Of a DNA stretch of 64,000 bases, positions 54,890 through 64,000 are shown piece by piece. The position numbers and the translations under genes are program-made. The stretch lies in assembly GCA_900095875.1 (NCBI GenBank), contig LT608311.1, positions 496,001 to 560,000 of the forward strand. The letters run 5' to 3'. The notes under the pieces are model-generated. The model had not been told where the DNA came from. It saw only the letters and a list, made by a program, of their open reading frames with translations, and searched no databases. Numbering within the stretch: the first letter of the stretch is position 1; every line of letters starts with the position of its first letter. Origin of the DNA: Caecibacter massiliensis. Its GTDB lineage: Bacteria; Bacillota; Negativicutes; Veillonellales; Megasphaeraceae.

Positions 54890-55963
54890 TTAATACACTT
54901 TTACCTGTATCCATCCTTCATTGTACATTTTGTCGCCGTCTTCACCGAGATCCTGATACGTTTCCTGTCCTTCGTAAACTTCCGGCGGTGGGAATACGAC
55001 GGGATTATCCTTATAGTCTTCATCCTCTTCCATTTCCGGAACGGCTGTATTCGGTGTCGAATATGTCAGGTATTCAAAATTTTTAAGGGCAATATCGGGC
55101 CGGCTCATGAAGTCGATGAAGGCATGGGCATTTTCTACATGGGCCGCATTTTTAGGGATTACCCACGAATCAATCCAGAGATTGGTCCCTTCTTTGGGCA
55201 CGACGTAGGCCAGGTCTTCATTTTCCAGCATCATACGCAGGGCTTCTCCGGAAAAGATGACACCCATGGCGGCTTCCCCGGAGACGAGTTTATCTTTGAC
55301 ATCATCGATGCCATACGCCTGGACGAGCGGCTTCTGAGCAATGAGCATATCCCGGGCCTGACGCATTTCATCCGGGTTTGTCGTATTCAGAGAATACCCC
55401 AGCCGCTTCAGGGCTACCATATAAGCATCGCGGGGCGAATCCTGCATGAGGATTTCATTCTTATACTTTTCATTCCAGAGAATATCCCAGCTGTCTACAG
55501 GATCATCGACCATGGTGCGGTTGTACAGGATTCCAACCGTTCCCCAGCAGTACGGCACGGAATAGATGTTTCCCGGATCGAACGTCTCCGACTGCTTATA
55601 AAACACCTGTCCCACGTACTGGCGGGCATTGGGAAGACGGGAGAAATCGAGAGGCTGTAGGAGATCGTGTTTGATCATCTTCTGGATCATGTAGTCCGAC
55701 GGACAGATGACATCGTACCGTACCGCACCGGCTGCTACCAGGGGATACATACTTTCATTGGTATCGAATTCATCCATGACGACGTGTATCCCCGTTTCTT
55801 CTTCAAACTGTTCCAGTGTATCGGGGTCGATATAGTCACCCCAGTTATACACATAAACTACACTATCGCCTTCGGCTTCTTCGTCCTGAAATCCGCAACC
55901 CGAAAACGCCAGGATACTCATCAAGAGAGCCAGACAAATAGAGACGATATATATTTTTTTCAT
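54890..55963 (-). CDS. potD: Spermidine/putrescine-binding lipoprotein PotD
   Basis: A 357-residue solute-binding lipoprotein. The N-terminus is a lipoprotein signal with lipobox AFSGC (Cys near 22). The mature part follows PotD/PotF: VVYVYNWGDYIDPDTLEQFE, YDVICPSDYMIQKMI, YSVPYCWGTVGILYN, and WIDSWVIPKNAAHVENAHAF with the polyamine-binding Trp and Asp. It captures polyamines outside the inner membrane and delivers them to PotBC. Last gene of potABCD, 12 bases after potC. Confidence 0.95.
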   Translation of the reverse strand: MKKIYIVSICLALLMSILAFSGCGFQDEEAEGDSVVYVYNWGDYIDPDTLEQFEEETGIHVVMDEFDTNESMYPLVAAGAVRYDVICPSDYMIQKMIKHDLLQPLDFSRLPNARQYVGQVFYKQSETFDPGNIYSVPYCWGTVGILYNRTMVDDPVDSWDILWNEKYKNEILMQDSPRDAYMVALKRLGYSLNTTNPDEMRQARDMLIAQKPLVQAYGIDDVKDKLVSGEAAMGVIFSGEALRMMLENEDLAYVVPKEGTNLWIDSWVIPKNAAHVENAHAFIDFMSRPDIALKNFEYLTYSTPNTAVPEMEEDEDYKDNPVVFPPPEVYEGQETYQDLGEDGDKMYNEGWIQVKVY

Positions 55964-55975
55964 GTAACCGCCCCC

Positions 55976-56761
55976 TTATCGTGCTGACTGGCCTATCTGC
56001 ATGCGTTTCCGGTTCCAGAACAGGAGAAACGCAAAGACCAGGACAAAGACAAATACCAGTGTGGACAGGGCATACATTTCCGGATGGATCCCCAGTTTCA
56101 GTTCGGCATAGATTTCTGTAGGCAGCGTGTCGATGCCGGCGCCTTTGGTAAAGTGAGTAATGATGAAATCGTCGGCCGACATGGTGAAGGCCAGCATAAA
56201 CCCGGCCAACAGGCTGGGCCGCAGTTCCGGCAGGACTACGCGGCGGAATGCCATCAGCGGTGTTGCCCCCAGATCGCGTGCCGCATCATAGCAGTTGCGG
56301 TCCAGAGACAGCATCTGCGGCATGAGACAGAGGATGACGTAGGGCAGATTGAATACGATGTGAGCCATGAGGATGGTACCGTAGCCGAGGCGCAGTCCCA
56401 GGCCCAGGAACAGCAGCATGAGGGAAATCCCCGTCACGATATCGGCGTTGAGGAGGGGAATATTGGCAACGCCCATCAAAACGGACCGGCGGCGCCGCCC
56501 CATACCGCGCAGAGCCAGACAGGTCACCAGTCCGAGAAGCGTCGCCACGGCCGCGGATGACAAGCCAATGGTAATGGTATTCTGCAGAGCTTCCAGGATG
56601 CCTTCATTCTGAAACAGTTCGCCGTACCACTGGAGGGTAAAGCCTGTCCAGTGCCCCCGGTAGCGGCTGGCATTGAACGACTGGGCGATGAGTACGCCGA
56701 TAGGGGCGTAGAGAAACAGGAAAATCAAAGCTACATAGGCTTTTTTCCAGAGACGCATCAT
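55976..56761 (-). CDS. potC: Polyamine ABC transporter permease PotC
   Basis: A 261-residue permease with six hydrophobic segments. The EAA loop is YDAARDLGATPLMAFRRVVL, the contact site for PotA. The sequence LPTEIYAELKLGIHPEMYAL is typical of PotC. The ATG overlaps the potB stop (ATGA). Together with PotB it forms the inner-membrane channel. Confidence 0.95.
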   Translation of the reverse strand: MMRLWKKAYVALIFLFLYAPIGVLIAQSFNASRYRGHWTGFTLQWYGELFQNEGILEALQNTITIGLSSAAVATLLGLVTCLALRGMGRRRRSVLMGVANIPLLNADIVTGISLMLLFLGLGLRLGYGTILMAHIVFNLPYVILCLMPQMLSLDRNCYDAARDLGATPLMAFRRVVLPELRPSLLAGFMLAFTMSADDFIITHFTKGAGIDTLPTEIYAELKLGIHPEMYALSTLVFVFVLVFAFLLFWNRKRMQIGQSAR

Positions 56762-57585
56762 TTCTTCACCTGCCCTTCGCTGCGGTCAAAATAGGCCGTC
56801 AGCATCATATTGATAATAATAAAAATCATGAGGACCAGCGATAGTCCGCTCCCCAGATGCCAGTCATAGGCCATGGTGAATTCCTGTTCGACAATATTGC
56901 CGATTAAAAGAACCTTATTGCCACCGAGGAGGCCACTGATAAAGAATGTCGTCAGAGACGGAATAAAAACCATGGTAATCCCGCTGATAGCGCCCGGCAG
57001 AGACAACGGCAGGATAACCCGCGTAAACGTCTGCCACGAGCTGGCCCCCAGATCCCGGGCTGCAAAGATGACGTTTTTATTGATTTTCGAGAGAGATACA
57101 TACAAAGGCAGCACCATATATGGCAGAAAATTGTATATCATGCCGATGACGATAGCTGCCGGCGTATTAATGAGCGTCACATCCGGCAGGGACAACAAGC
57201 GCAGAAACTGGTTGAGAATGCCATTTTTCTCAAGGATCGTCTGCCAGGCCATGGTAGACAGGAGAGAATTCATCCACATGGGCAGGATAAACAGGAGGAA
57301 AATGAGGGCACCGTGACTGCGTTGGCGTTCCGTCAGAATCAGACATAGCGGGTACGACACGAGGAGACAGACCAAGGTACTCACTAGTGCCAGAAGAATA
57401 GATAATTCCAGTGCCCTGGCATATTCCCACTGCAGCAGGACGCCCACATTAGCAAGACTCCACTGCCCGTCACCGCCCGTCAGGCCATACCAGCCGACAA
57501 ATACGAGGGGAACGAAAATAAACAGCGCTGCCCAAAGCAGAAAGGGCAGGGCAAAGAGATGGCGCATGGCCGCAGATTTAATCAT
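56758..57585 (-). CDS. potB: Polyamine ABC transporter permease PotB
   Basis: A 275-residue permease with six hydrophobic segments (LFALPFLLWAALFIFVPLVF first). The EAA loop is FAARDLGASSWQTFTRVILP. The ATG at 57585 has GAAAGGG nine bases upstream and overlaps the potA stop by eight bases; the ATG at 57603 has no ribosome site. Confidence 0.94.
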   Translation of the reverse strand: MIKSAAMRHLFALPFLLWAALFIFVPLVFVGWYGLTGGDGQWSLANVGVLLQWEYARALELSILLALVSTLVCLLVSYPLCLILTERQRSHGALIFLLFILPMWMNSLLSTMAWQTILEKNGILNQFLRLLSLPDVTLINTPAAIVIGMIYNFLPYMVLPLYVSLSKINKNVIFAARDLGASSWQTFTRVILPLSLPGAISGITMVFIPSLTTFFISGLLGGNKVLLIGNIVEQEFTMAYDWHLGSGLSLVLMIFIIINMMLTAYFDRSEGQVKK

Positions 57586-58648
57586 TTTCCATCGCCCTTT
57601 CATCTTCCGATTCCGGTTTATTCATAATCTGGATATTGAAGGGATCCACCCACAGACTGACCGCATCCCCTGTGTGATAGACACGCGTCGATTTGACCAG
57701 CCATTCGATTTTCCCGGCCCGGACGGTGATATTGTAATTCATCCCTTCAAAGATGACCTTGGTCACCGTGCCGTTGAGTGCCCCTTCGCGGACTTTATGA
57801 AGTTCGATGTCTTCCGGCCGTATCTGTACATCGACGGGGCGGTTGTTGCCAAATCCCACATCGACGCAATCAAAATCCAGTCCCTGGATACGCACGAGTT
57901 TATCGTGGACCATGAGTCCGTCGACGATATTGCTGTCTCCGATAAAATCGGCTACGAACGCATTTTCCGGTTCATTGTAGACGCTTTCCGGCGTACCGAT
58001 CTGCTGGACATAGCCCTGATTCATGACGACGACTGTATCGGACATACTCAGGGCTTCTTCCTGGTCGTGGGTAACAAAGACGAAGGTAATGCCCAGTTCC
58101 TTTTTTATTTTCATGAGCTCCAGCTGCATACTGCGCCGCAATTTGCGGTCCAGCGCACTGAGTGGTTCGTCCAAGAGAAGTACCCGCGGTTCGTTGACGA
58201 TGGCCCGGGCGATAGCAACCCGCTGCTGCTGGCCACCGGATAAATCGACAATATTGGCATGTTCATAGCCATCGAGATTGACTAGTTTCAGGGCATACCG
58301 GATTTTGTCCTTGATATAATCGCGGGATTTCCCATGAATTTTAGGGCCAAACGCGATATTTCCGGAAACGTCCATATGCGAAAAAAGTGCGTAATTCTGA
58401 AAAACTGTATTCACCTGGCGGCGATTGGGCGGTACGTGGGTAATATCCTGACCATCAAACAGGACAACACCTGTGTCGGGTTCTTCAAACCCGGCAATAA
58501 GCCGCAATGTCGTCGTTTTGCCGCAGCCACTGGGACCCAGCAGCGTCACGAATTCATTTTCATAAATCGTCAGATCAAGTCCGTCCAGTACGAGATGACC
58601 ATCAAAGGACTTTGATACGCCCTGCAAATGAATCAATTCTTTTTTCAT
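57578..58648 (-). CDS. potA: Polyamine ABC transporter ATPase PotA
   Basis: A 356-residue ATPase that powers polyamine import. Walker A is LLGPSGCGKTTTLRLIAG, the Q-loop VFQNYALFSHM, signature LSGGQQQRVAIARAIVNEP, Walker B VLLLDEPLSALDRKLRRSMQ, and the H-loop FVFVTHDQEEAL. The C-terminal TOBE domain (VDVQIRPEDIELHKVREGAL onward) is typical of PotA. First gene of the potABCD operon; the region upstream (58649-59117) is AT-rich, without a gene, and shared with the divergent abgT promoter. Confidence 0.96.
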   Translation of the reverse strand: MKKELIHLQGVSKSFDGHLVLDGLDLTIYENEFVTLLGPSGCGKTTTLRLIAGFEEPDTGVVLFDGQDITHVPPNRRQVNTVFQNYALFSHMDVSGNIAFGPKIHGKSRDYIKDKIRYALKLVNLDGYEHANIVDLSGGQQQRVAIARAIVNEPRVLLLDEPLSALDRKLRRSMQLELMKIKKELGITFVFVTHDQEEALSMSDTVVVMNQGYVQQIGTPESVYNEPENAFVADFIGDSNIVDGLMVHDKLVRIQGLDFDCVDVGFGNNRPVDVQIRPEDIELHKVREGALNGTVTKVIFEGMNYNITVRAGKIEWLVKSTRVYHTGDAVSLWVDPFNIQIMNKPESEDERAMEND

Positions 58649-58999
58649 TTCCTATTGTTTCCTCCCGTCTCACAGGTCCGCATAATACATTCACCTTAAC
58701 TGTATTATTCTACCAAAGAAAGGGAACGTTGGGCAACCGCCATTTTTTCATTTCCATCCCCATTTTTCGATTTTTATTTTTATTTTCTATGCTATTCTAT
58801 AGTTATTATTTATAAAAAATAGATCATAGAGTCTTACGATTGTTAAATAATTTTTATCGCATTTTTACGTTTTAAATTTTGTAAATTTCATGTAAAATTT
58901 TCTTTCTAAAACAAATACGCTATAGGTTATACGTTTAAATTTATTTATAAAAAAGTATATTCTAAAAAATAATACTTGTCATAATTATACTTCATGCAT

Positions 59000-59028
59000 T
59001 TGTCTTATTATATAGGACATGGTATACT
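59000..59028 (+). promoter_or_regulatory. Promoter of abgT-pepT
   Basis: TTGTCT (59000-59005), 17-base spacer, TATACT (59023-59028), about 90 bases before the abgT start. Confidence 0.7.
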
Positions 59029-59117
59029 GAATAAGCTGAATACGATCGTATATATATAGCACTGCAGCTGCACCCCATCTATGGATATCCAACATACAAG
59101 AAGGAGTGCTTATTCCT

Positions 59118-60683
59118 ATGCCTAACACAACCCCTGAAACCGTACAGCCCCAGAAAGTCGGAGGATTCCTCGGCTGGATTGAACGAATCGGTAATAAAAT
59201 CCCTGATATCACCATGTTATTTATCGCCGCGTTCTTCATCACTTGTATCGTTTCCATGATTTTTTCGTACTTTACGTTCGATTATGTCAACCCGGCGACA
59301 GGCAAGCAGATTGCCATCACTAATATGCTCAGCCCGGCGTCACTGGTCACTCTCATGACCAAGATGGTCACTAATTACTCTGGTTTCCCGCCCCTCGGCA
59401 TGGTTATCGTAGCCACTCTGGGTATCGGCATCGCTGACGGATCCGGCTATATCAACACGGGCCTCAAAAAAATCCTGACGGTAACGCCGAAATTCCTGCT
59501 CACGCCGATTGTCATCGTCGTCGGTATGCTCAGCCATCTGGCACCGGATAGCGGCTACATGATTATCATCCCTATTGCGGCCTATCTCTTCTATGCATCG
59601 GGCAAACACCCGCTTTCCGGCGTCGCCGCATCTTTTGCCGGTATCGCCGGTGCCTTTGCGGCCAACTACACGCCGTCGGCCATCGACCCGGTCATCCAGG
59701 GCTTTACCCAGATGGCCGCCCAGATTATCGATCCGACCTATGAAGTCAATGTTCTCTGCAATTATTTCTATGCCGTCGGCTCTACCTTTGCCGTCATCGG
59801 CTCCTGCTGGTGGATTACGGAAAAAATCACAGAACCATGGTGCTGGAAAGCCTGTCCTCTCGACACCGACATCGACGTATCGGAAAGTGCCATGACAGCT
59901 ATTACCCCCAAAGAAAACCGCGCTTTCTATATCGCTTCCTTTGTCCTCATCGCCATGCTCGCCGGCCTCTTCCTGAGTCTCATGCCGGCCGACTCGATCT
60001 GGCGTGATCCTCAGGGGAATCTGGCCAGCTTCAAAGCGCCGGTCATGCAGTCTATCGTCGCTATCATCTTTATGCTCTGTGCCGTCACGGGTATCGTATA
60101 CGGTATCATCAGCGGTAAATTCAGAAGTTCCAAAGATTTCACCCATTCCATGGAAGAAATCACCAAGACGCTGGTACAGCTTATCGTATTCTATTTCTTC
60201 GCTGCCCAGTTCATGTATGCCTTCGGTGCTTCCAATCTGGGTGCTCTCATCGCCGTATCCGGTGCGGAATTCCTGAAGTCCCTGGCTCTGCCGCCGCAGA
60301 TTACGATTTTCGGGGTCATCGTCTTCGTCGCCCTTCTCAATCTGCTCATCACATCGGCATCGGCAAAATGGTCCATTCTGGCGCCGATTTTCGTACCGAT
60401 GCTCATGTCTGTCGGCATTGCCCCGGAACTGACCCAGGCCGCATTCCGCGTCAGTGACTCCGCCGTCAACGTCTGCACACCGATGTTTGCTTTCTATCCC
60501 CTGATTATCATTTATTGCCAGAAATATTACAAAAAAACCGGCGTCGGTACCCTGAGCAGTATGATGCTTCCTTATACCGGTGCCCTGCTCGTAGCCCTGA
60601 CCATCATGTTGTACCTCTTCTGGTGGTTCAATATTCCTCTCGGCTTCCAGGCAGATTATGTATATCCCCGCCAGATGTTCTAA
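59118..60683 (+). CDS. abgT: AbgT-family transporter
   Basis: A 521-residue inner-membrane transporter with about ten to twelve hydrophobic segments. Seen: GWIERIGNKIPDITMLFIAA at the N-terminus, GIGIADGSGYINTGLKK, LAPDSGYMIIIPIAAYLFYA, GIAGAFAANYTPSAIDPVIQ, and RVSDSAVNVCTPMFAFYPLI, all typical of AbgT, the p-aminobenzoyl-glutamate importer family (some members export sulfonamides). The ATG at 59118 is preferred; an upstream in-frame GTG overlaps the AAGGAG site. Peptidase T follows 28 bases later, so substrate uptake and peptide cleavage look coupled. Confidence 0.94.
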   Translation: MPNTTPETVQPQKVGGFLGWIERIGNKIPDITMLFIAAFFITCIVSMIFSYFTFDYVNPATGKQIAITNMLSPASLVTLMTKMVTNYSGFPPLGMVIVATLGIGIADGSGYINTGLKKILTVTPKFLLTPIVIVVGMLSHLAPDSGYMIIIPIAAYLFYASGKHPLSGVAASFAGIAGAFAANYTPSAIDPVIQGFTQMAAQIIDPTYEVNVLCNYFYAVGSTFAVIGSCWWITEKITEPWCWKACPLDTDIDVSESAMTAITPKENRAFYIASFVLIAMLAGLFLSLMPADSIWRDPQGNLASFKAPVMQSIVAIIFMLCAVTGIVYGIISGKFRSSKDFTHSMEEITKTLVQLIVFYFFAAQFMYAFGASNLGALIAVSGAEFLKSLALPPQITIFGVIVFVALLNLLITSASAKWSILAPIFVPMLMSVGIAPELTQAAFRVSDSAVNVCTPMFAFYPLIIIYCQKYYKKTGVGTLSSMMLPYTGALLVALTIMLYLFWWFNIPLGFQADYVYPRQMF

Positions 60684-60711
60684 CGGGATATAGTAAAGGA
60701 GGAACTATCCT

Positions 60712-61971
60712 ATGAATCCATTACAAGAAGAAATGATGCATCGTTTTTGCCGCTATGTCCGCATTCCGTCTCAGAGCAAGCCCAATGGCGGCACGCAGGT
60801 TCCCAGCACGGAATCGCAGTGGGATATGGCCCGTACGCTCATGAAAGAATGTGAAGACATGGGGCTCATCGATCTGTCTCTGTCAGATAAATGCGTCCTT
60901 ACAGGCCGTCTCCCTGCCCACACTGAACCGGGCTGCGACCGCAAGATTCCTGCCGTCGGCTTCTGCGCCCATCTGGATACAGTCGATGTAGACCTGTCTC
61001 CTGTCGTACATCCCCAGCTCGTCGAACATTACGACGGCAGTGACATCGTCCTCAACGCAGATAAAAACATCGTCATGACCGTCAGTGATCATCCGGAACT
61101 ACGCGACTACGTCGGCCAGGACCTGATCACGACAGATGGCACCAGCGTCCTCGGGGCAGATAACAAAGCCGCCATTACCAACGTCATGACGGCACTGCAC
61201 ACCCTGACCACCCATCCGGGCCTGTATCACGGCGATATCTACGTCGCCTTTGTCCCCGACGAAGAATGTGGTCTCTTCGGCTCGAAGAATATGGACTTTT
61301 CCAAATTTCCTGTCGATTTTGCCTACACCATAGACAGCTGCGCCCTCGGGGAAATCGTCTACGAAACATTCAACGCCGGTTCGGCCACAGTTACCATTCA
61401 CGGTGTCAGCGCCCATCCCATGAGCGCCAAGGGCAATCTGGTCAACCCGACGCTCCTGGCCTGCGATTTCATCAATATGTTCGACCGCAGCGAAACGCCG
61501 GAATGCACAGAAGGAAAAGAAGGGTACATCTGGTGCCAGGCCGTAGAATCCAATCAGTCCAAAGCCGTTGTCAGCCTCAATATCCGCGACCACAGCAAAG
61601 AAAAATACGAAGAAAAGAAACGGCGTATTGCTGCCAACGTAGAAAAGCTGAAACAGATAGAACCGCGGGCTGCCATCACCTGCGAAATGGAAGATACCTA
61701 TGGCAATATTGCCGATGCGATTACCGATGACAATCACAAGGCCATCGACTACATTTTCGATGCATTCAAGGAATTGCAGATTCAGCCCAAACCCATTGCC
61801 ATGCGCGGTGGTACGGATGGTTCCTTTATCTCCACCAAAGGCATCCTCACGCCAAACTACTTTACAGGCGGCCTGAATTTCCATTCCCGTTATGAATTCC
61901 TGCCCCTTCCCAGTCTGGAAAAATCCTATGAAGTCACGATGAAACTCATTGACCTCATTTACAAAGGATAA
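60712..61971 (+). CDS. pepT: Peptidase T (tripeptidase)
   Basis: A 419-residue zinc aminotripeptidase of the M20 family. Metal-site motifs are VGFCAHLDTVDVD (H-x-D), TDGTSVLGADNKAAI (bridging Asp), FVPDEECGLFGSKNMD (catalytic Glu and metal Glu) and AYTIDSCALGEIVYETFNAG (Asp). The C-terminal LNFHSRYEFLPLPSL supplies the last His. The dimerisation domain lies about 205-310. AAAGGAGG precedes the ATG. Second gene of the abgT unit. Confidence 0.96.
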   Translation: MNPLQEEMMHRFCRYVRIPSQSKPNGGTQVPSTESQWDMARTLMKECEDMGLIDLSLSDKCVLTGRLPAHTEPGCDRKIPAVGFCAHLDTVDVDLSPVVHPQLVEHYDGSDIVLNADKNIVMTVSDHPELRDYVGQDLITTDGTSVLGADNKAAITNVMTALHTLTTHPGLYHGDIYVAFVPDEECGLFGSKNMDFSKFPVDFAYTIDSCALGEIVYETFNAGSATVTIHGVSAHPMSAKGNLVNPTLLACDFINMFDRSETPECTEGKEGYIWCQAVESNQSKAVVSLNIRDHSKEKYEEKKRRIAANVEKLKQIEPRAAITCEMEDTYGNIADAITDDNHKAIDYIFDAFKELQIQPKPIAMRGGTDGSFISTKGILTPNYFTGGLNFHSRYEFLPLPSLEKSYEVTMKLIDLIYKG

Positions 61972-61983
61972 CTGTTATGATAA

Positions 61984-62028
61984 AAAAACTGCCGCACGAA
62001 GCAAATTTGCTTCGTGCGGCAGTTTTCG
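61984..62028. terminator. Strong bidirectional terminator after pepT
   Basis: Perfect inverted repeat with 20-21-base arms (AAAACTGCCGCACGAAGCAA and its complement), A run before and T run after. It lies between convergent pepT and the adhesin gene and should serve both. Confidence 0.92.
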
Positions 62029-62036
62029 TATTACTA

Positions 62037-64000
62037 CTATACGACAGGATCCGCAAAATATACATATACACCTTTGAGCCGTACGAGGTCGAGACCCATT
62101 TCTGTAAAAGCTGCGTGGATTGCCTTTTCAGAAAGTGATACGTTTTTCTTTGCATCACCGGCTTTGACGACGTATTGTGCCCCGTCATCAAGTGGATAAA
62201 TCCGCAGGGTTACTCCATCATAATCGAGACGGAACATACCACTGCCATCTTCTGTCTGTATGTTCGTTTTGATGGAACGGCTGTGCAGCTGAGGCTGTAC
62301 CGGTTCCGTGAGGCGCATGCCCGTCGGCGAAAGCTTCGTTGTTTCTCCCGCCTGGGAAACACCATAGGTGCCATACTGTTTGACTGTATTGTCCTGAACA
62401 CGGAAAATCGGCATAGAAATTTCTATTTTGTGCTGTGGCCGGCCACCCTCACGGTTCCAAACATCCTGATTCGTAATATCCGGTTTGGTCTGAACAATCT
62501 GCAATGTCGCATCTCCACCGGAAACGAGATAGTTCTTCAGAAAATCAGGACCGCTGAGGAATGTTCCAAAGGAATATGTACCTGGCCAGTTTGTCCGTGT
62601 ATTGCCATTGAGATAGCCATGACCATAGTCACCATAATCATAGCTCAGACCTCCCGGCTGATCCCCGTTGGTCAGGCCCGTAACGCGGGACCGGGTCGTC
62701 CGTACTACACCGTACTGGGTGAATACGTCATCCGTATCAATACGGAGGGGGGCTTTATTTACGATGATGTCCCCTTCGATGGTGACGATGTAGTTCTTCC
62801 GGGCATCACTGCCATTTTCATGGACGATACCGCCACCATCCGATTCCATGTCATTGTAATACGTCCCGGCATCGGCCGTAGTCCGGCCGGCCCGGTTGGT
62901 TTCATACGCTCCACCAGCCTTCGGCGTCATAGTCAGGCCAACCGTAGAAATAGTATCCCCGTTCACCAGATTGGGATTGGACGATTCCGTAAAGGTTGTC
63001 TTATCCGAGCCATAAGTCTGAATCATGTCGTTGGTAACTTTGATGGCTACCGGTGTCAGAGTAACCGTACCGGCCTTATCCAGCACCACTTCGTAGTTGT
63101 CCAGGGACTTATTGAAGTCCGTCGTAATGCCATAGCTGTCCAGGCTGCCATCCGTCTTGTACTTTACATCGTTGGTCCGGTCCTTACTTACGAGAGCACC
63201 AGATGTGTTGGTGATACCGATTTTAGACGTCAATTCAACCAGGCTGTCCCCGTTTTTTTCGCCCTTGACCGTAGTAGCACTATCCAGATCCTTCTGAACT
63301 GCCCCTGCATCCCCATAGGCTTCCGTATAGTTGCCAGTGGACAGATGCAGTGTGGCTTTGTTGATGGTGGCATTGCCGTTTTCGATCTCGATGTTGTAGT
63401 TGTCCAGTGTCTGGTTGGTAGACCCTTCCAGGTAGTATGGCCCGCCGTTCACCGTCTTGGTCACCTTGCCGGCCTGTTTTTCCTCTGCGGAAGCATCGCC
63501 CGTATTGGTATAGGTGATATTGCCCGTGCCGTACGTCCCATCGAGGGCACTCGTCACCACGCCTGAGCCGTCCCCGTTGGTCAGGCCTTCGATACTGCTG
63601 GTATCATAACCATACTTGCTGGTATCAAAAGCTGTACCATAGGTGGTGGAAACATCGTTGAGCTTCACCTTCACAGTAGCTTTGTTTACCGTGGCCGTAC
63701 CGGCCAAATCAGAGTTTTCCTTATCGATTTCATAGTTCTGAGCCGTATTACCCTTCAGGGTAAACGTCCCTGTCAAATCATAGTCTCCTGCATTCTGGGT
63801 CTTGACAGCGGAATTGTTGGGATCAGACTTTTCTCCGCCATTAGAATAGGAAACTTCAATTTGATTGTTCCTTACGTCTTCCTCTGAATCTCCATTGGCA
63901 TTTCCAGACAGGGTATAGGCATAAGGGGTCCAATCACTTGACCCATAGGTAGTGCTCGTATCCCCCACTTTCAAGGTCAGTTTGGCCTTTTCTACCTTAG
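62037..64000 (-). CDS. YDG/MBG-repeat surface adhesin (C-terminal part)
   Basis: Open to the right window edge, so only the last ~654 residues are present. The visible part is a chain of ~80-residue repeats of the MBG/YDG type, recognised by elements such as VNKATVKVKLNDVSTTYGTA, VTNDMIQTYGSDKTTF, and NKAPLRIDTDDVFTQYGVVR, each with a -D-x-x-x-x-Y-G- turn followed by GxTNGD. The C-terminal ~150 residues (TLQIVQTKPDITNQDVWNRE to VYVYFADPVV) are a different, unrepeated domain. These repeats occur in large secreted adhesins of the filamentous-haemagglutinin type. The signal, N-terminal secretion domain and any transporter lie outside the window. Confidence 0.85.
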   Translation of the reverse strand, partial: KVEKAKLTLKVGDTSTTYGSSDWTPYAYTLSGNANGDSEEDVRNNQIEVSYSNGGEKSDPNNSAVKTQNAGDYDLTGTFTLKGNTAQNYEIDKENSDLAGTATVNKATVKVKLNDVSTTYGTAFDTSKYGYDTSSIEGLTNGDGSGVVTSALDGTYGTGNITYTNTGDASAEEKQAGKVTKTVNGGPYYLEGSTNQTLDNYNIEIENGNATINKATLHLSTGNYTEAYGDAGAVQKDLDSATTVKGEKNGDSLVELTSKIGITNTSGALVSKDRTNDVKYKTDGSLDSYGITTDFNKSLDNYEVVLDKAGTVTLTPVAIKVTNDMIQTYGSDKTTFTESSNPNLVNGDTISTVGLTMTPKAGGAYETNRAGRTTADAGTYYNDMESDGGGIVHENGSDARKNYIVTIEGDIIVNKAPLRIDTDDVFTQYGVVRTTRSRVTGLTNGDQPGGLSYDYGDYGHGYLNGNTRTNWPGTYSFGTFLSGPDFLKNYLVSGGDATLQIVQTKPDITNQDVWNREGGRPQHKIEISMPIFRVQDNTVKQYGTYGVSQAGETTKLSPTGMRLTEPVQPQLHSRSIKTNIQTEDGSGMFRLDYDGVTLRIYPLDDGAQYVVKAGDAKKNVSLSEKAIHAAFTEMGLDLVRLKGVYVYFADPVV

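Overview
The window looks like chromosome from a diderm Firmicute of the Negativicutes, most likely Megasphaera or a close relative. The clues are a trimeric autotransporter adhesin whose C-terminus carries an S-layer-homology (SLH) domain after the outer-membrane anchor, an AsmA-like envelope protein, and a second large adhesin, all alongside Clostridia-like metabolic genes (ThiS-ThiF fusion, CdaR/glycerate kinase, GutM). The genus is inferred from gene content only.

Positions 1 to about 15,890 are the end of a prophage. Reading leftward on the minus strand come a sigma-like protein, antirepressor, DUF4406 protein, D5/P4-type primase-helicase, VRR-NUC nuclease, SNF2-like helicase, ArpU/DUF1492-type regulator, HNH nuclease, a small HTH protein, a ParB-DNA methylase fusion, a C5-cytosine methylase and a 'virulence-related' phage protein cut by the window edge. 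Facing them on the plus strand at 11,210-15,582 is a three-gene cargo operon. It encodes two unrecognised proteins and an AAA_13 (PrrC/RloC-class) ABC ATPase. The C-terminus of the first protein and the N-terminus of the second carry matching Asn-rich motifs of the kind used for amyloid-type signalling. This is the best candidate for an undescribed conflict system. A 13-codon remnant of a low-molecular-weight tyrosine phosphatase start at 15,879-15,920 probably marks the prophage attachment site, which would place the operon inside the prophage.

Positions 16,190-18,520 are a decay zone with truncated TetR, GNAT, autotransporter, Fic-like and HxlR remnants around one intact flavodoxin-like gene. 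A MmcQ/YjbR protein and a DUF2249/carboxymuconolactone-decarboxylase-like protein follow. Positions 20,412-26,768 encode the roughly 2,100-residue trimeric autotransporter, with a nine-G tract in its signal peptide (probable phase variation) and a 57-bp tandem repeat.

The remainder is host chromosome: metallo-beta-lactamase-fold hydrolase, pyruvate kinase, glycerate kinase and its CdaR-type regulator, ZIP transporter; an arsenic-type operon (ArsR, ArsM-like methyltransferase, ferredoxin-nitroreductase) with a clear operator; tRNA-Pro(GGG); a LexA-box-controlled YolD/UvrX pair; a hexuronate-type operon (UxaA small and large subunits, KdgT) next to two paralogous PrpR-type sigma-54 activators; ThiF, GutM, phosphohexomutase, threonine aldolase, HAD phosphatase, MsrA, AsmA-like protein, radical SAM/SPASM protein and a von Willebrand A protein; the PotABCD polyamine importer; AbgT transporter with peptidase T; and a YDG/MBG-repeat adhesin cut by the right edge. 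Two transcription units (thiF and a 52-residue ORF) have a near-consensus promoter followed at once by a terminator-like hairpin, suggesting attenuation or short RNAs.
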